From Armigeres subalbatus (Eukaryota > Arthropoda > Insecta > Diptera > Culicidae), in the NCBI RefSeq assembly GCF_024139115.2, contig NC_085140.1, positions 418,078,283 through 418,142,282 of the forward strand: DNA of 64,000 bases. Direction: 5' to 3'. A program made the position numbers and the translations under genes. Under the pieces are notes generated by a model. The model was not told the DNA's origin, ran no database searches, and saw only the letters and a program-made list of their open reading frames with translations. Position 1 is the stretch's first letter. Every line of letters starts with the position of its first letter. This document shows, piece by piece, positions 46,521-58,380 of the stretch.

Positions 46521-49115
46521 TAAAAACTAAATCAGCATGAAGCGAGTGATTAATATTTTCATTTACAAAAGATTACATGAGTGTATCTAATTAACAACAT
46601 TGTCGTGTTAAATTATCGTAAACATAAAAAAAGCATCATGGCTGCACCCGGTGTAGCAATCAAGCTATCTTCTAGTACCATTTGATAGGCCTAATAACAG
46701 TTCAAAACAATAGTAAATAATCATCAATGTTGGCTGATGTAGTTAGGCAACTAAAACTGACTGATCTGAACCAGGTGCTCGGGCTTTTGCAGAACTTTAT
46801 CGCTAAACTCCACGCAATCGCTTGTTGTTTAATCGTCGAGCTTTGTTCGCCACATGGAAGCAACACACCTTAGTGGTATGGTAATTTTATCAGATGGATT
46901 CGTTTGCTTTCCATCACCGCACCTTTTATGTGTACCTCAAATCCCATTCACTTCGGCTTGAGCTATGAATAATTGCTTTATTAGAATTGGGCATTCATGA
47001 AAATCAATCACTTCATTTCGCTACCGAAGTTGTTGAGCCTGATTCCGGTTGACGACGATGGATAGTGAGTGAGTGAGTGAATCACGCAAACATCTGTGTC
47101 ACCACCGCCGGCGCGATAATCTCTGCGCGTTGGAATCTATTCAACACTTCGCCGGCCGGATGATCAAAAGCCCGATCGCCGCCATCGTGTGCCTTGTATC
47201 TCACGATTGTATTGTGGAGGTTTGTTAGATTTTCCGTCAAACCCTCACCACGGTCCTCGGTATACTGCAGGGGGCAATAAAATAGACGTACAAGTTTATG
47301 ACCCTGGTCGCAACAATAACCCCCGTAGTCGAAAGCGAATCAGTATCTCACTCGAATAAGTCTGAATCGAGAAATAGAGAGAGAGAGGGTGGCGGTTTTG
47401 GAAAAAGGAGGATTGTAGATTCATTCAACATTTCTCGTGGTTTCCAGAGGCAGCATCCGCTGAAAGTAGACGGTAAGCCGTCAAAGGCAGAAATACCGTC
47501 GAATAGAGGAAAAAATGAATTCTTACGAGCGACCACCACCGGCTTTTCCCTTCAATAACAATCGTCGTTTCACAAAATTCCAAAACCATTCAACGATGGT
47601 GTGTTTAGATCCGGCTTTGCTGTTCAAAGCTGATTAAATGTGACGCTGGAGAGGAAACAGTTCAGCACAACAGTCAACCGATGATTGTTTACACTTTTTC
47701 CTAAACCCAATTAGGAACGAAATAGGGTACGTTTCCGATTGAAAGGTGTAACGAAGTGTGCGAAATGCCAATCTATTAAGATTTAAAACAAAAGATAGTG
47801 GTAGTAATGGTTTTTGTTTAATGATTACTCAGTTAATTCAATTAATTCAAATTTATATTGATATTTTTTAATTCTATAGTATCCAGATTCTAGCGAATAT
47901 AATCTGAAAATGGGCTCACTCCGAGTAGGTTGCATAATGGAGAAAAAACATTCCAATTCTTATGCTTATAGAAGATTTTCATTAAATTGCGTTAAACTCT
48001 AAATTTGCCCATAACAATTGAACGACAACGATGGTAGCTCATAATCACATTTCCAGCCTCATATTCATTCTGTACCGGCCAGCTAGAAGCGTGCAATAGA
48101 ATGCTATGTGGCCAAACCACTCTGTCCAATGGCAAGAAACCCATTTATTTGCGGTTGCACATTCTCCGGTTTAATGGCCTCATCTGGCCATCGTTGATAC
48201 TGCCGACTCTGGTTCCACACCCCCGACCCATTGCCTCGGGTCTGGTGAAGTTTTTAATGTCATTATTTTAATTTGCGGCACATAATTTAGACGTAATTAA
48301 GTACGTTAAACTTGTGCATAAGATTGTGCTCTGCGCGCAAGAGAAATATAATATGCATATCACGACGGTTCTCTGTACACGTTGACTATTCCACTTTTTT
48401 TTGGGAAATTAAAACTAGCTCGACTTGTTTGAACTGCAGATACCTTCAGGAAATTTTCTGCACTCTCGATATAACTATTGCAACCTCATTTGGTGCATAA
48501 ATTTTCCCACCATGGCAATTCCCCCCAGTAGTAGCAATGCGGCTGACTATTAATTATTAATTTTCTTTTCCCGGTGCTGGCACCACTGACTGTCTAGGAC
48601 GAATACCATCGGTCGTGGGAGGCGTGGGAGGAGTGGGGTCCGCTGCATTTAATTAACACATAAAAGCCTATAATTAAAACAACCATTTCGCTCTCCACTA
48701 CAGAGGCGGCGCACCGAGCGGGTTGGCACACTGTTGCAATTGCAATGGCAACGGCGCGAACACTGCATATTAATTTTTCATAGCTTTTAGCTTATTTGTA
48801 GCGAACCATCCTGTTCCTGTCGGTGCCGACAGAGATAGTCTGGTTTCTGGTCAGAGCGCATTTTTCCCTCATATGCCCGGTATAGTTTTTTTTTGCGATC
48901 ATCGATTGACCAGCAGCCGTGGTACGCTTTTTCAAATAGCATCATCGGTACGCATACAATTACATCTGTTTTATTATTAATAAGGGCTTATTAAGGTTCA
49001 GTACAATAGTTAATAATAATACATGAGGCAAGAAAAGGGTTTTTTTTAGCTATTTCTTGCTTATAGCAATTCTTTAAGCAATTCCGTCAATTTGCGTGTT
49101 GAATTTATTTTGCAC
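46521..49115. promoter_or_regulatory. Repeat-poor intron island, candidate cis-regulatory region
   Basis: Between the mariner and the LINE fragment there is about 2.6 kb with none of the window's repeats and no convincing coding. A GAGAGAGAGAG run lies near 47372, a PHO-like CCGCCATCG at 47179-47187, and TAATTA-type homeodomain sites near 47826 and 48551. Such sites occur by chance, so the call rests mainly on the absence of transposons and its place inside an engrailed-family intron. Confidence 0.35.
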
Positions 49116-49472
49116 ATGGTGGGGTGCAGATGGCGGACGGTACGTGGAGGAGGCGAATGAACCACGAATTGCATCAGCTGTTGGGAGAACCGTCCATCGT
49201 TCACACCGCGAAAATCGGACGACTGCGATGGGCCGGGCACGTAGCCAGAATGTCGGACAGTAACCCGGTGAAAATGGTTCTCGACAACGATCCGACGGGC
49301 ACAAGAAGGCGAGGTGCGCAGCGGGCAAGGTGGATCGATCAGGTGGAAGATGACTTGCGGACCCTCCGTAGACTGCGTGGTTGGCGACGTGTAGCCATGG
49401 ACCGAGCCGAATGGAGAAGACTCTTATATAGCGCACAGGCCACTTCGGCCTTAGTCTGAATAAATAAATAAT
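49116..49472 (+). pseudogene. 5'-truncated LINE C-terminus with 13-bp duplication
   Basis: ATTTATTTTGCAC occurs at 49103-49115 and 49473-49485. Between them the frame reads WRRRMNHELHQLLGEP, GRLRWAGHVARMSDSNPVKM, RRGAQRARWIDQVEDDLR and ends with a AATAAATAAATA tail. The insertion kept only the last 110 residues of the reverse transcriptase protein. It is related to, but distinct from, the copy at 42030-43890. Confidence 0.85.
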
Positions 49473-49513
49473 ATTTATTTTGCACTTTGTTGTTTTGGAT
49501 GCACTAAGTGTAT

Positions 49514-50532
49514 CCTGAGCAGAAGCCATGAACAGAATAACAAAACAAGATATGGATTTGATTGATATAAGAGATAAAAGAACAGGCAACAATGTCTAAA
49601 ATTTCCACCGAAATATCATTCAAATATCAAGATATGCTATGGATAAGAACAAACTAATGTCACATGATATTGATCACTTCTTACAAATAGCATAACTTGA
49701 TCTCATCATGATATTATAGTGCAAAATATTGAAATTGTCGTCTGATCTTCTATCATCCTCAATGGCACGGCTGTGGAATGGGCCAATGAGGCCGACTACC
49801 TTGGCTTGACCCTCGACAGGAAGCTTATTTTCAGGCAACAGGTTGACAAAACGGCGACAAAGCGTTTTGTTGAAACTACTGTACCCTTTGGTCAACCTCC
49901 GGTCGTCATGTCCCTGAAAAATAAGCTTGCTGTCTACAAGCAAATCATCCTCCCTGTGATCGAATACGGCATGCCGGTCTGGGAGAGCTGCGCTAAAACC
50001 CACCACCTCAAACTTCAAAAACAAATTCCTGAGGATGATCCTCAACACCCCTCCCAGGACAAGAACATCCGAGGTCCACCGTCTGGCCGGGATAGAGACC
50101 TTACATTAACGCTTTGGTGAGCGTAAAGAAAAGTTTAGGGTCCGTTGCTTGCACTCGGACCAAGAAGCGCTTAGGGCGCTAGTTCCAATCTAGGTTATCA
50201 AATTTTTATTGTAAATATTAGTGTACATAGTAGTTAGGTTATCAAATTTAAAAAACCACACTAGCGCCTCCTAAAGGCCGTCATGACATATTATATTTTA
50301 AAAATCAGATAGCAATATATATATAAAAAAAAATCAAATCGAAGTTGAAGGGCCAAACCGGCCGATCACTGTATATGTATAAACAAAATAATTGTAGAAC
50401 AAAAAATGATTGAATAAAGAAGAATTTTACTACTACTACTCTGATCTTCTATCTCTTATATCAATCATGTCCATATCTCATTTTGCAACATATCAACATT
50501 TAATGTTATTTAGCTATTTTCGTCTACCCGGG
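49514..50532. mobile_element. MITE with CCCGGG ends, copy 2, split by a LINE
   Basis: Left and right parts (49514-49754 and 50440-50532) match the intact copy at 10168-10476 in order and orientation. The right end CGTCTACCCGGG is well kept. The LINE fragment at 49755-50439 interrupts it. Confidence 0.8.
49755..50439 (+). mobile_element. Jockey-type LINE fragment inserted in the MITE
   Basis: A perfect 14-bp duplication, TCTGATCTTCTATC, lies at 49741-49754 and 50440-50453; one copy belongs to the MITE. The + strand reads WANEADYLGLTLDRKLIF, KNKLAVYKQIILPVIEYGM and PVWESCAKTHHLKLQ. This is the pattern just downstream of the reverse transcriptase in Jockey-group elements. A 3' UTR and a TACTACTACT tail follow. 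The rest of the element was lost on insertion. Confidence 0.82.
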
Positions 50533-51416
50533 ATGACCCGCCTTATTTTTCATGTAAAAAGTGATGATGCGCAAAACTTAGTGAGTGCGTCAGGGTTCGT
50601 ACTTTTCGTTTCGTTTTTCACTCGGGCGAACCAAGAAGATAAGCGAAAATCGTGCCACTTCACAATAGGAAAAAAAGAGGTATTTTTGGCCAAAATTATG
50701 AATCCTGCAATAAATGGTGGTATTCACCATAAAAACATTGATATAAAAGAAAAATATTTTTTCTGAGGCTTCAATGGGGTATGGGACCAATTTTCGACAT
50801 AGTATCGATTTTTGTCATATTTTACATTACCAACTGATTTTAGTCACTTTTTGGCTTGCAATAGGCCAGTTTGATGCTGGCTAAAATACTAATGTTCATG
50901 TAAAGGATTTAACTGTATTTTCGTTACAGACAAATGGAAGCAACACAGATTTCCTAAAATGATTAAAAAAGCACTATTAGCTTCTGGTGTTGACAATTCA
51001 CTGAGTAGAACTTATTAGCCAACAAAGAAGAGTAGAACAGATTCAATTAGCATCATATTGTGACATTAACGAAATGGAAGTTCATTTAGTTGATATTTCA
51101 TTAAGATTTCAAAGGTATTGTGGCAAGGAGTTATTCAACACACTACTCATCTAACACGTTATGGTTAAATCTATAAATCGCTTCTATAATGTAGTAATGT
51201 AAAAATTGTATACTTCGACTCCCTTCCCTTCTCACTGCGTAACGCTTTTTATATGATAGATGATTTTTTCTTGAATTAGGCGCAACGTTAAGACATAACC
51301 CTCCCCCTTAAAATGTTATGTAAATTTTGTTCGTCACCAAATTCAATTAAAGAGGCATTACTGAGTAACTCAGATGGAAATTGAAAAAGAAGAAGTTTAC
51401 CAAAGCATCTGATTAA
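50533..51416. other. No gene recognised
   Basis: This is AT-rich sequence. The CCCTCCCCCTTAAAATG near 51300 resembles a dispersed repeat seen near 31265. Confidence 0.4.
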
Positions 51417-51670
51417 TCCCCCTAGCGGTAATGTTGTCTTTCTCGTACATTATAAGAAAATGTATTTTGGCCATAACTTTTGAGCCCATAGTCCGATCCA
51501 GCCTATTTTTAATAGGGAACAATGGAACAACGTTCTCTGACGAATGAAACTTGTTGCGAGTAAATCGGTTTAGAGTGAGTGCCTGAAAAAGAGTTTAGAT
51601 CATTTTTGCTCACACACATACAGACATTCACACACACGTACACATACATCACCTCAATACGTCGAACTGG
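51417..51670 (+). repeat. Family-D repeat, copy c, truncated by R1-type LINE
   Basis: It starts CCCCCTAGCGGTAATG and GTCTTTCTCGTACATTAT, continues with TTTTGGCCATAACTTTTGAG and the CACACACATACAGACATT module, and stops at CGTCGAACTGGG. There the 5' region of the R1-type element begins. Confidence 0.65.
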
Positions 51671-54600
51671 GCTGCGAAATGGTGAGTTGACATCTGGGAA
51701 GGAGCGACCTACACAGCTCTGGTCCTCACAAGTTCCAATCTCACGCTTCCACGGGTCTTCCGATGACAATCGGCCGCTAGCTAAGGGTTTTGTACTTAGC
51801 TGATAGTGCAGCCGGGCACTGTTGTCCTTCTGACATCAGCTAGAGTGAGGGGGTGCGACCAAAGGGACCATCGTCCCTAACCCTAATCCCAAAGCGTTAA
51901 ACGACCCGTGCCGAGGGGATGCATGGCCAGAGGGGTGAAATAATAAGCTAGGCCTATAACGGAACCTGTGGGGTACCTGGGCACCCTCCACAGTAATTGT
52001 CCCTTACCGCGTCATGCTGGGCTCTAGCGTGGTGAACCTCTTTTCCCGAGCAACTCGTGGGACAAAAATGGAAAACCAAGTCAATTCTTCAATTAGTGGT
52101 AGTAGTGTAGGCGACAACTCCTTCGCAAGAGATGGGTTGTTCAGGTCTCCGCCTAGGAGGCCAGAGGCAATAGTCGGCAGTTCGGTGTGCAGCGCTAGCG
52201 TGGGTCACTAAACCTTCTCCTCGGCTACGCCGGTAAAGGTTATGGGCGGCCTATGGCTTGTGGGGGCGATGAACCGCAAACGCGATGGGCTTTCGGCCTT
52301 CGAGGTGGCGACGGAACAGCTGGACGCCATCATCGACTTTGCGTCATACTTACTTTACTTATGGATCCTGTACACCTCTGGTGGTGCAAAGGGCCGACTT
52401 GAAAGATCTCCATCCTGAGCGTTGCCCGGCTATCGCTTTAAGCTGTTGCCAGGTTAGATTTCGGTCGACTTCTTCCGATCCCGAATTTCTGTTGCTATCG
52501 GCCTCTGGTGACAACGACGATGGAGCTCGTTGTTTGAGATCCAGTTGTGAGGCCACCAGGCCCGAATTATATACCGCAGGCATCTGTTAATGAACACCTG
52601 CAGCCGTTGAGTGTTCTCCACTGATACACACCATGTTTCGCTAACGTATAACAGCACAGATTTCACGTTAGAGTTGAAAATTCGTATTTTGGTGCGTTCA
52701 CTTATCTGCCTGTTTTCCAGATATTTCTTAAACTCGCAAAGGCAGCCCTTGCTTTCTTGATCCGTGCGCCTATGTCGATCTTTGTACCGCCGTCTGACGC
52801 CATTTGGCTACCAAGATATTGGAAGCTTTCAACATTCTCCACTGGTTGCCCGGCTACTGTGAAACTGGAAGGGGTCACCGTGCTTACATCCAACGATTTG
52901 GTTTTGTTGACGTTGATGACTAAACCTGCCGAGGAGGAGCGCTCGGCAAGGTCGTTGAGCTTACTCTGCATATCAGAGCGCCGATGCGCGGGGAGTGCAA
53001 CGTCATCAGCCAATTCGAAGTCGTTTAGGTGCTCCATGGTTATAGGCTGCCATAACAGCCCGCGGTTTGGTTCACGGTCAATCGCATCTACCAGAATCTC
53101 GTCGATTACGATGAGGAACAGTAACGGTGATAGAATACATCCTTGCCTCACACCAGCTACGACCCGGATAGGGTCAGACAGGACCCCATTGTGAAGCACT
53201 CTATTCGAAAAGGCCTCGTACTGTGCTTCGATGAGGCCGATGATTTTCTCAGGAACCCCCTTGCGTCTCATGGCGCCCCACATATTCTCGTGATTGAGAC
53301 GGTCGAAAGCTTTTTCGTAGTCAATGAATACCAAGTAAAGGGACTCTTGGAATTCGTTGACCTGCTCCAGAATTATGCGGAGCGTGACAATATGGTCCAC
53401 ACAGGATCTTCCGGCACGGAATTCGGTTTGCTGCCGCCGGAGAGTCGCATCGATTTTCTCGTGCATCCGGGCTAGGATAATTTTGCACAGAACTTTGAGA
53501 ACGTTACATTGCAACATAATGCCTCGCCAGTTATCGCATACAGTCAGGTCACCCTTTTTGGGCACCTTCACTAAGATACCTTGCATCCAGTCGACCGGGA
53601 AAGTTGCGGTGTCCCAGATATTACAAAAAAAACGATGCAGTAGTTGAGCGGATGTCATAGGGTCAGCTTAGAGCATCTCGGCTGATATGCGGTTAACCCC
53701 TTTGCGTCATCGAACCATAATACCGGCTTTGCGTCATCGAACCCTAATATCAGTAAGGACCTCAAGAGGAGCTTGCTGAAACTTCGAAAGTCGATGTTGG
53801 ACGCCAAGCTGAAGAGGGCGGTCGGGACGGCCAAGTGTAAACCCGTGAAATCCATGAACTCGAGGTCTACCCAGACTGAGGCCCAAGGATTCGCGGACTC
53901 GGGCAAGGGCGTGCCAGCGAAGACGGTGGTGCCAAAGTCTACCCAGACTGAGGCTCAAGTATTCGCGGGCACGTCGGGGGTGACTACTCCAACGGAGCAG
54001 GCACAAAATCGGGGGAGACAGTCTTCAGGGGATGAGCTCCCTGGGGGCCGCTCCAAAACGCAGAGGGCTACTACCCCCAACAATTGTAGTGGGGCTGGGA
54101 AGCTGAACCCCGGCCAGGTACCTCCAAAACCGGAGGAGGAAGGACCTGGAAAGGTCCGTCCACCCAGGTTACGGCAGGCTGAGAGCCGCACCAGACCAGG
54201 GAGGGGGGTGACGCCTCATGGACCCTGGTCAAGAACAAGAGAAAACCGAGGACGTCAAGGGCCGAAAAGAAGGCCCAGGCGAATGAGGATAGCAAGAAGT
54301 CTAGGGTAGGCGCCAATCGCTCCAGGGGCGATGCCCTAGTCATCACGACGGACGAGGCTAAGTACTCGGACGTCTTGAAGGCGATGAGAAGTGACGTCAA
54401 GCTCGGTGAACTCGGCGCCGACGTACGTCGAATAAGACGTACCCGGATGGGCGAGATGATCCTCTAGCTGAAGCGGGGCGTCTCGCAAAAGGGCGCCGCC
54501 TACAAGAAGTTGGCGGAGGAAGTCCTAGGCGAGACGGTCAAGGTGACGGCACTCACGACGGAGGTGAATCTAAGGGTTAAAGACCTGGACGAGATCACCG

Positions 54601-54960
54601 AAGTCGAAGAGCTCGTCACGGCACTGCGGTGACAGTTTGAAGTGGAGACGCCCACCGTAGTCGTTCGGCTACGGAAAGGTCCGGCAGGGACGCAGGTAGC
54701 ATTGGTTCGGCTATCTGCAGCCGATGCCTCCAAGGTAGTCACGTTAGGGAGCGTCAAGGTGGGATGGTCGGTGTGCCCTGTGAGCATATACGAGCAACCC
54801 GAAGTTTTCTTCAAGTGCCTGGAAACGGGGCACAAGCAATGGGACTGCATAGGTCCTAACCGAAGCAAGCTCTGCCGACGTTGCGGATTGGAGGGGACTC
54901 AAGGATGGCTAGTTCAGGCGCAAATAAGAGGTGGTCCAAGGGTTCGGAGTCGGCTTCATG
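51671..54960 (+). pseudogene. R1-type LINE 5' region and gag ORF, split by another LINE
   Basis: 51671-52010 looks like a LINE 5' UTR. Gag pieces on the + strand include the N-terminal MLGSSVVNLFSR (52014), EQLDAIIDFAS before the break and SSNPNISKDLKRSLLKLRK after it, near 53737. They join cleanly if 52348-53726 is removed. Downstream are LKAMRSDVKLGELGADVRRI near 54380, LTTEVNLRVKDLDE, a VVRLRKGPAGTQVA segment and the knuckle CLETGHKQWDCIGPNRSKLC near 54820-54885, then CRRCG. These are typical of R1-clade gag proteins. Frameshifts lie near 52211 and 54250, and stop codons near 54465 and 54630. The pol part is missing. Confidence 0.8.
52348..53699 (-). mobile_element. 5'-truncated LINE nested in the gag ORF
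   Basis: CTTTGCGTCAT flanks the insert at 52337-52347 and 53700-53710; a further copy of the target lies at 53727-53737. The minus strand encodes a reverse transcriptase: DWMQGILVKVPKKGD, CDNWRGIML, EFRAGRSCVDHIVTLR, VFIDYEKAFDRLNHE, AGVRQGCILSPLLFLIVID, ELADDVALPAH and NKTKSLDV. After a frame break come LYVSETWCVSVENTQRLQVF and RCLRYIIRAWWPHNW. Catalytic aspartates survive. The tail reads AAGTAAAGTAAG in the complement. The clade is uncertain; the endonuclease is missing. Confidence 0.85.
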
Positions 54961-55682
54961 GGTCATACTGGTGCCCTGTGGTCGAACTCGATCCTTTTAT
55001 CGAACAAGTGGCCGCGCGAAGAACAACATGGTATCGTCGCTTCCGCGGCGATTATTATTAGAATTATTCCAAATATTTTGGAAGTCTGTATTACAACCAC
55101 AAACTTGTGTCCGGCACAATGAACCTTATATACATTTTGACGTCCCTATAAACATTTCTCTCGATTCGCGGACGAGAAAGGCATCATCACCACTAGCACC
55201 AGGTGGGTTAATCTGGGTTTTACCAGCTGATTTTTCAAAAATAAGCATCTCTAAAATGGTCAATTTGTGCAAACCAATTTTTCTGACCTAAAATAGAAGG
55301 TAAATTTTTTTTTTAATTTGCCGAAAATAGGGTTTGCTTTTATTTGATTTAAATTAACGAGATGTAGCACGTATTTTAGTCACAGCGATTGATTTTCCGG
55401 CATACTTCAATTCAATTCTCGGCATAAGCGATTTTAACTCAATCTCTCAACATCTAAATCTCTCATTCTTTCTCGGGACGGTAGAAAATGCGACGTAAAC
55501 AAAAATATGCACGTTCCACGACAACGTGATGCCAGATGGTATTATTCATAATAATTTTGATTTGGTTGATATTACTCATCCAAATTCCTTCCAAACACTT
55601 AAAAACAATATGTTTTTCACTTTTTGAAATCAAGAGAATTATAAATAAGATGATAGCGTCAACGTATTAGACAGTTTTCATA
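54961..55682. other. Repeat ends and AT-rich sequence, no gene
   Basis: 55160-55220 contains GGACGAGAAAGGCATCATC and CAGGTGGGTTAATCTGGG, the complement of a family-D left end. The remainder is AT-rich and unassigned. Confidence 0.5.
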
Positions 55683-56100
55683 TTAACGATGAAGGATTAA
55701 CACCTAGCGGTGTTTGTGCCTTTCTCGTGCATTGCATGTACTAAAAATACTTGAGTAAGATTTTCCTAGCGTATTTTTTGTATTGAAATCGTATTTTGGC
55801 CATAACTTTTGATCCCATAATCCGATCTGGCTAATTTTCAATAGGAAACAATGGGACAGGATTTTCCGTCGAATGCAACTTATCGGATCAAGATAAGTGC
55901 CTAAAAGATGAGTGAGTTTTATTTTGCGCACATACATAAACACACGCAAACATATTCATACAGACAGACATCATCTCAATTCGTCGAGCTGAGTCGATTG
56001 GTATATAACACTATGGGTCTCTGGGCCTTCTATCACAAAATCGACTTAGAAGTGAATTAATAGCCTTTTCGTTGCAACTTGGTGTACGAGAAAGGCAAAA
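55683..56100 (+). mobile_element. Family-D repeat, copy d (most complete)
   Basis: It runs from GGATTAACACCTAGCGG to GTGTACGAGAAAGGCAAAAA. Between are TTTTGGCCATAACTTTTGATC, CAGACAGACATCATCTCAAT and TGAGTCGATTGGTATATAAC in the same order as copy a. The short inverted phrases GCCTTTCTCGTGC and ACGAGAAAGGCA near the ends suggest a DNA element. There is no coding. Confidence 0.7.
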
Positions 56101-56704
56101 AGGCTCCTGGCCTTTTTGCAGCACGGTGCGGGTAAAAGTTCTTATGTCGAGGTGATTTGTTCGGTTTGAGGATACATTTTCAAGTGTTTATAGAAGTTCT
56201 AGTGATATGAACAAATAGGAAAGATTGAAGTGTGTGAGTTTAGCGTTATTGTGTGGTGATTAACAGCTTCAAGCAATAATTGTATAGAGCACTATGACGA
56301 TTTTCAGGTAGGTGTTCATTTGATGATACCATTTGTAAAAGTGGATAGAATCTCTCCGGCTCAGTGGTGTTGCAACGATGAGCGAAAGTTTGAAATCTAC
56401 ATTTGTATTTTCTATAATTGGATCAACCAGGAGTGAAATAAATGGTTGAAAAATATTGAGTACACCCGATTCTTTTTTTACACGGGGGATGCGTACCGTG
56501 TAAAAAAAGTTTTTAGTTCAAAATTTGAAAATCTGAGTAAAAAAACTCAAAATAATTTTCTTATCAAAACTCATGAATTCTCGTTTTGCAGGATGCTTGC
56601 TTCAATTTATAATAGAAGAGCAACCGCGTTTCTAGACTTTAATTTTAGACACGTTTTCGGGTGCTTTTGTTCCTAGATTGGAATTTATTCAATGATATAA
56701 GGTA
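56101..56704. other. No gene recognised
   Basis: Short AT-rich open frames only. A small inverted pair (TTTTTTTACACGG and CCGTGTAAAAAAAG) lies near 56472-56510. Confidence 0.4.
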
Positions 56705-57540
56705 CACTGGGGGAAGTGGAAAAAGGGGGGAAGTGTAAAAATCGACTCCTAAAATTGGAATTGTACATACTTTACAGTTTTTACCACATCATAATATTAT
56801 GCAAGAATATACTTTGATGCTCACACTAATACTATGTTGAACTTTGTATAATACATACACTAACACGGTTAAAGCTTAAACTGTAATTTTAGGTTTCGCG
56901 AAAAGTTGATTTTTGCATTCATATAATCAATTCTTATTATATTACAGGTGATCATTATAATACAATTAAACTTATCCCATTCAATTGGTAGTGGTTTGTA
57001 CCAAGAACGCAAATAATTCAAAGATTTTTACAAATACGCACATACAGACATCATCTCAATTAGTTAAACTAAGTTGAATAGTTTTTAACTAAAATAGGAC
57101 ATTTTTCCTTTAAAAAGTTCATCTTTGGGGCGAACATGTAGATTTTACATACACTTAGTGTTCGAGAAGGAAAAACCAGCCCTCCCCTAGCTATAACGAG
57201 AATTCCTTGAGGATCTATCTCGTTAAGGTAATGAAATTATTCCACAAATTATCGTATTGATTTTAGTTATATGTAACTATTCATCACTATTGAAGGTCAA
57301 GGTAACATGGGTTTTCCACTTACCCCATCCCACTAGGGTAAGTTGAAAAACAACTCCTAATCTTAAAATCTATTTCCATAAATTTCAAGCGACCAAAATG
57401 GTATGAATTACCACACAGTTGGTGCAAAATTGACTGTTTTTGATAGCCCATTTTGATTGAACGCATTTAGATCATTTAAACTGGTTTTACACTAATTCAA
57501 ACATGCACTATCGATTTTTCCTTTTCCATTTCCCCCAGTG
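56705..57540. mobile_element. TA-flanked MITE, CACTGGGGGAAGTGG family, copy 2
   Basis: The ends CACTGGGGGAAGTGG and the complement at 57540 are flanked by TA. The body aligns with 8453-9614 in order, with a deletion of about 330 bases. The phrase GGCGAACATGTAGATTTTAC and the TGGTATGAATTACCACACAG segment are shared. Confidence 0.82.
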
Positions 57541-57542
57541 TA

Positions 57543-58380
57543 CCTTATTATTTATTTTCTCATTAAACATTTTTATGATAGGAAAAATATATTCTCACAA
57601 TTGATCATTTGCATTCAAATCTCACACGCTCGCACTTTTGAGGGTCTAGTCTAGAGCCTATGTTATTATTATATTGAATGCAGTTTCCAGTTTTTATTAC
57701 TCTACTTGTATCAGACATGTGATCTCATTTATCACCTTGCTCATTTGATAACCGCAGTACATCATCAAGCAGAAAATTACAGCTAGGATTTTTTTCCTTA
57801 GATGCCCGACGACCGGAAACCTTCAGCCTGTTAGCTCGGTTCGGTGATGAATTAATTAACTTTTTGCGCACGCTCAAGGTTCCAGTTCGATCAGGCAACG
57901 AGTGTTAGCGTTAATTACAGTATTTTCATCTCAACCGTGCTATTTCACTTCTCAGAATGGTACTCATAAAGATTAATTATTAATTAATCTTAACGATACT
58001 GCCGCTATGGACGCAAACTGCAAAGTCCACTGTTTGCACGAGCAACAGTAGATAGGTATTAGTTCGTCTCATACGACCCCGGACATGCAGGCAGATCCAT
58101 CAGAACCGCACCTGCATGAAACGCATGGCCAGCAGCACAATCCTGTCGCCACCGCCGCCGCCCCTTTTGTCGTCAGGGTCCCAGCATTCAATTGGCGTTA
58201 AAATGAGTTAACGTTTGTCATTATTTTTCCGATTGATTCGCACACAGCATGACGCTTGTTGTTGCTGCCGCCATTGCGTTGCATCGGGTGGAATCGCAAC
58301 ATGCAGGGATGCGTGATTTCGACTCGGTGTTAATTGGTGTTCCGACGCAATACAACCACTTCGCCGCGGTGTAGAGTAGA
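57543..58380. promoter_or_regulatory. Repeat-poor intron island 2a, candidate cis-regulatory region
   Basis: Homeodomain core sites cluster here (GAATTAATTAAC near 57848, GATTAATTATTAATTAATC near 57970). A PHO-like CCGCCATTGCG lies at 58268-58278. No coding or transposon sequence is recognised. Function is inferred from composition and location only. Confidence 0.4.

Noticed and set aside
47298..47558. 86-codon frame in the repeat-poor island
   Set aside because: Composition is polar and low-complexity, another frame is open on the opposite strand, and no splice sites or homologue can be supported.
52757..53475. + strand frames over the nested LINE
   Set aside because: They are antisense shadows of the minus-strand reverse transcriptase.
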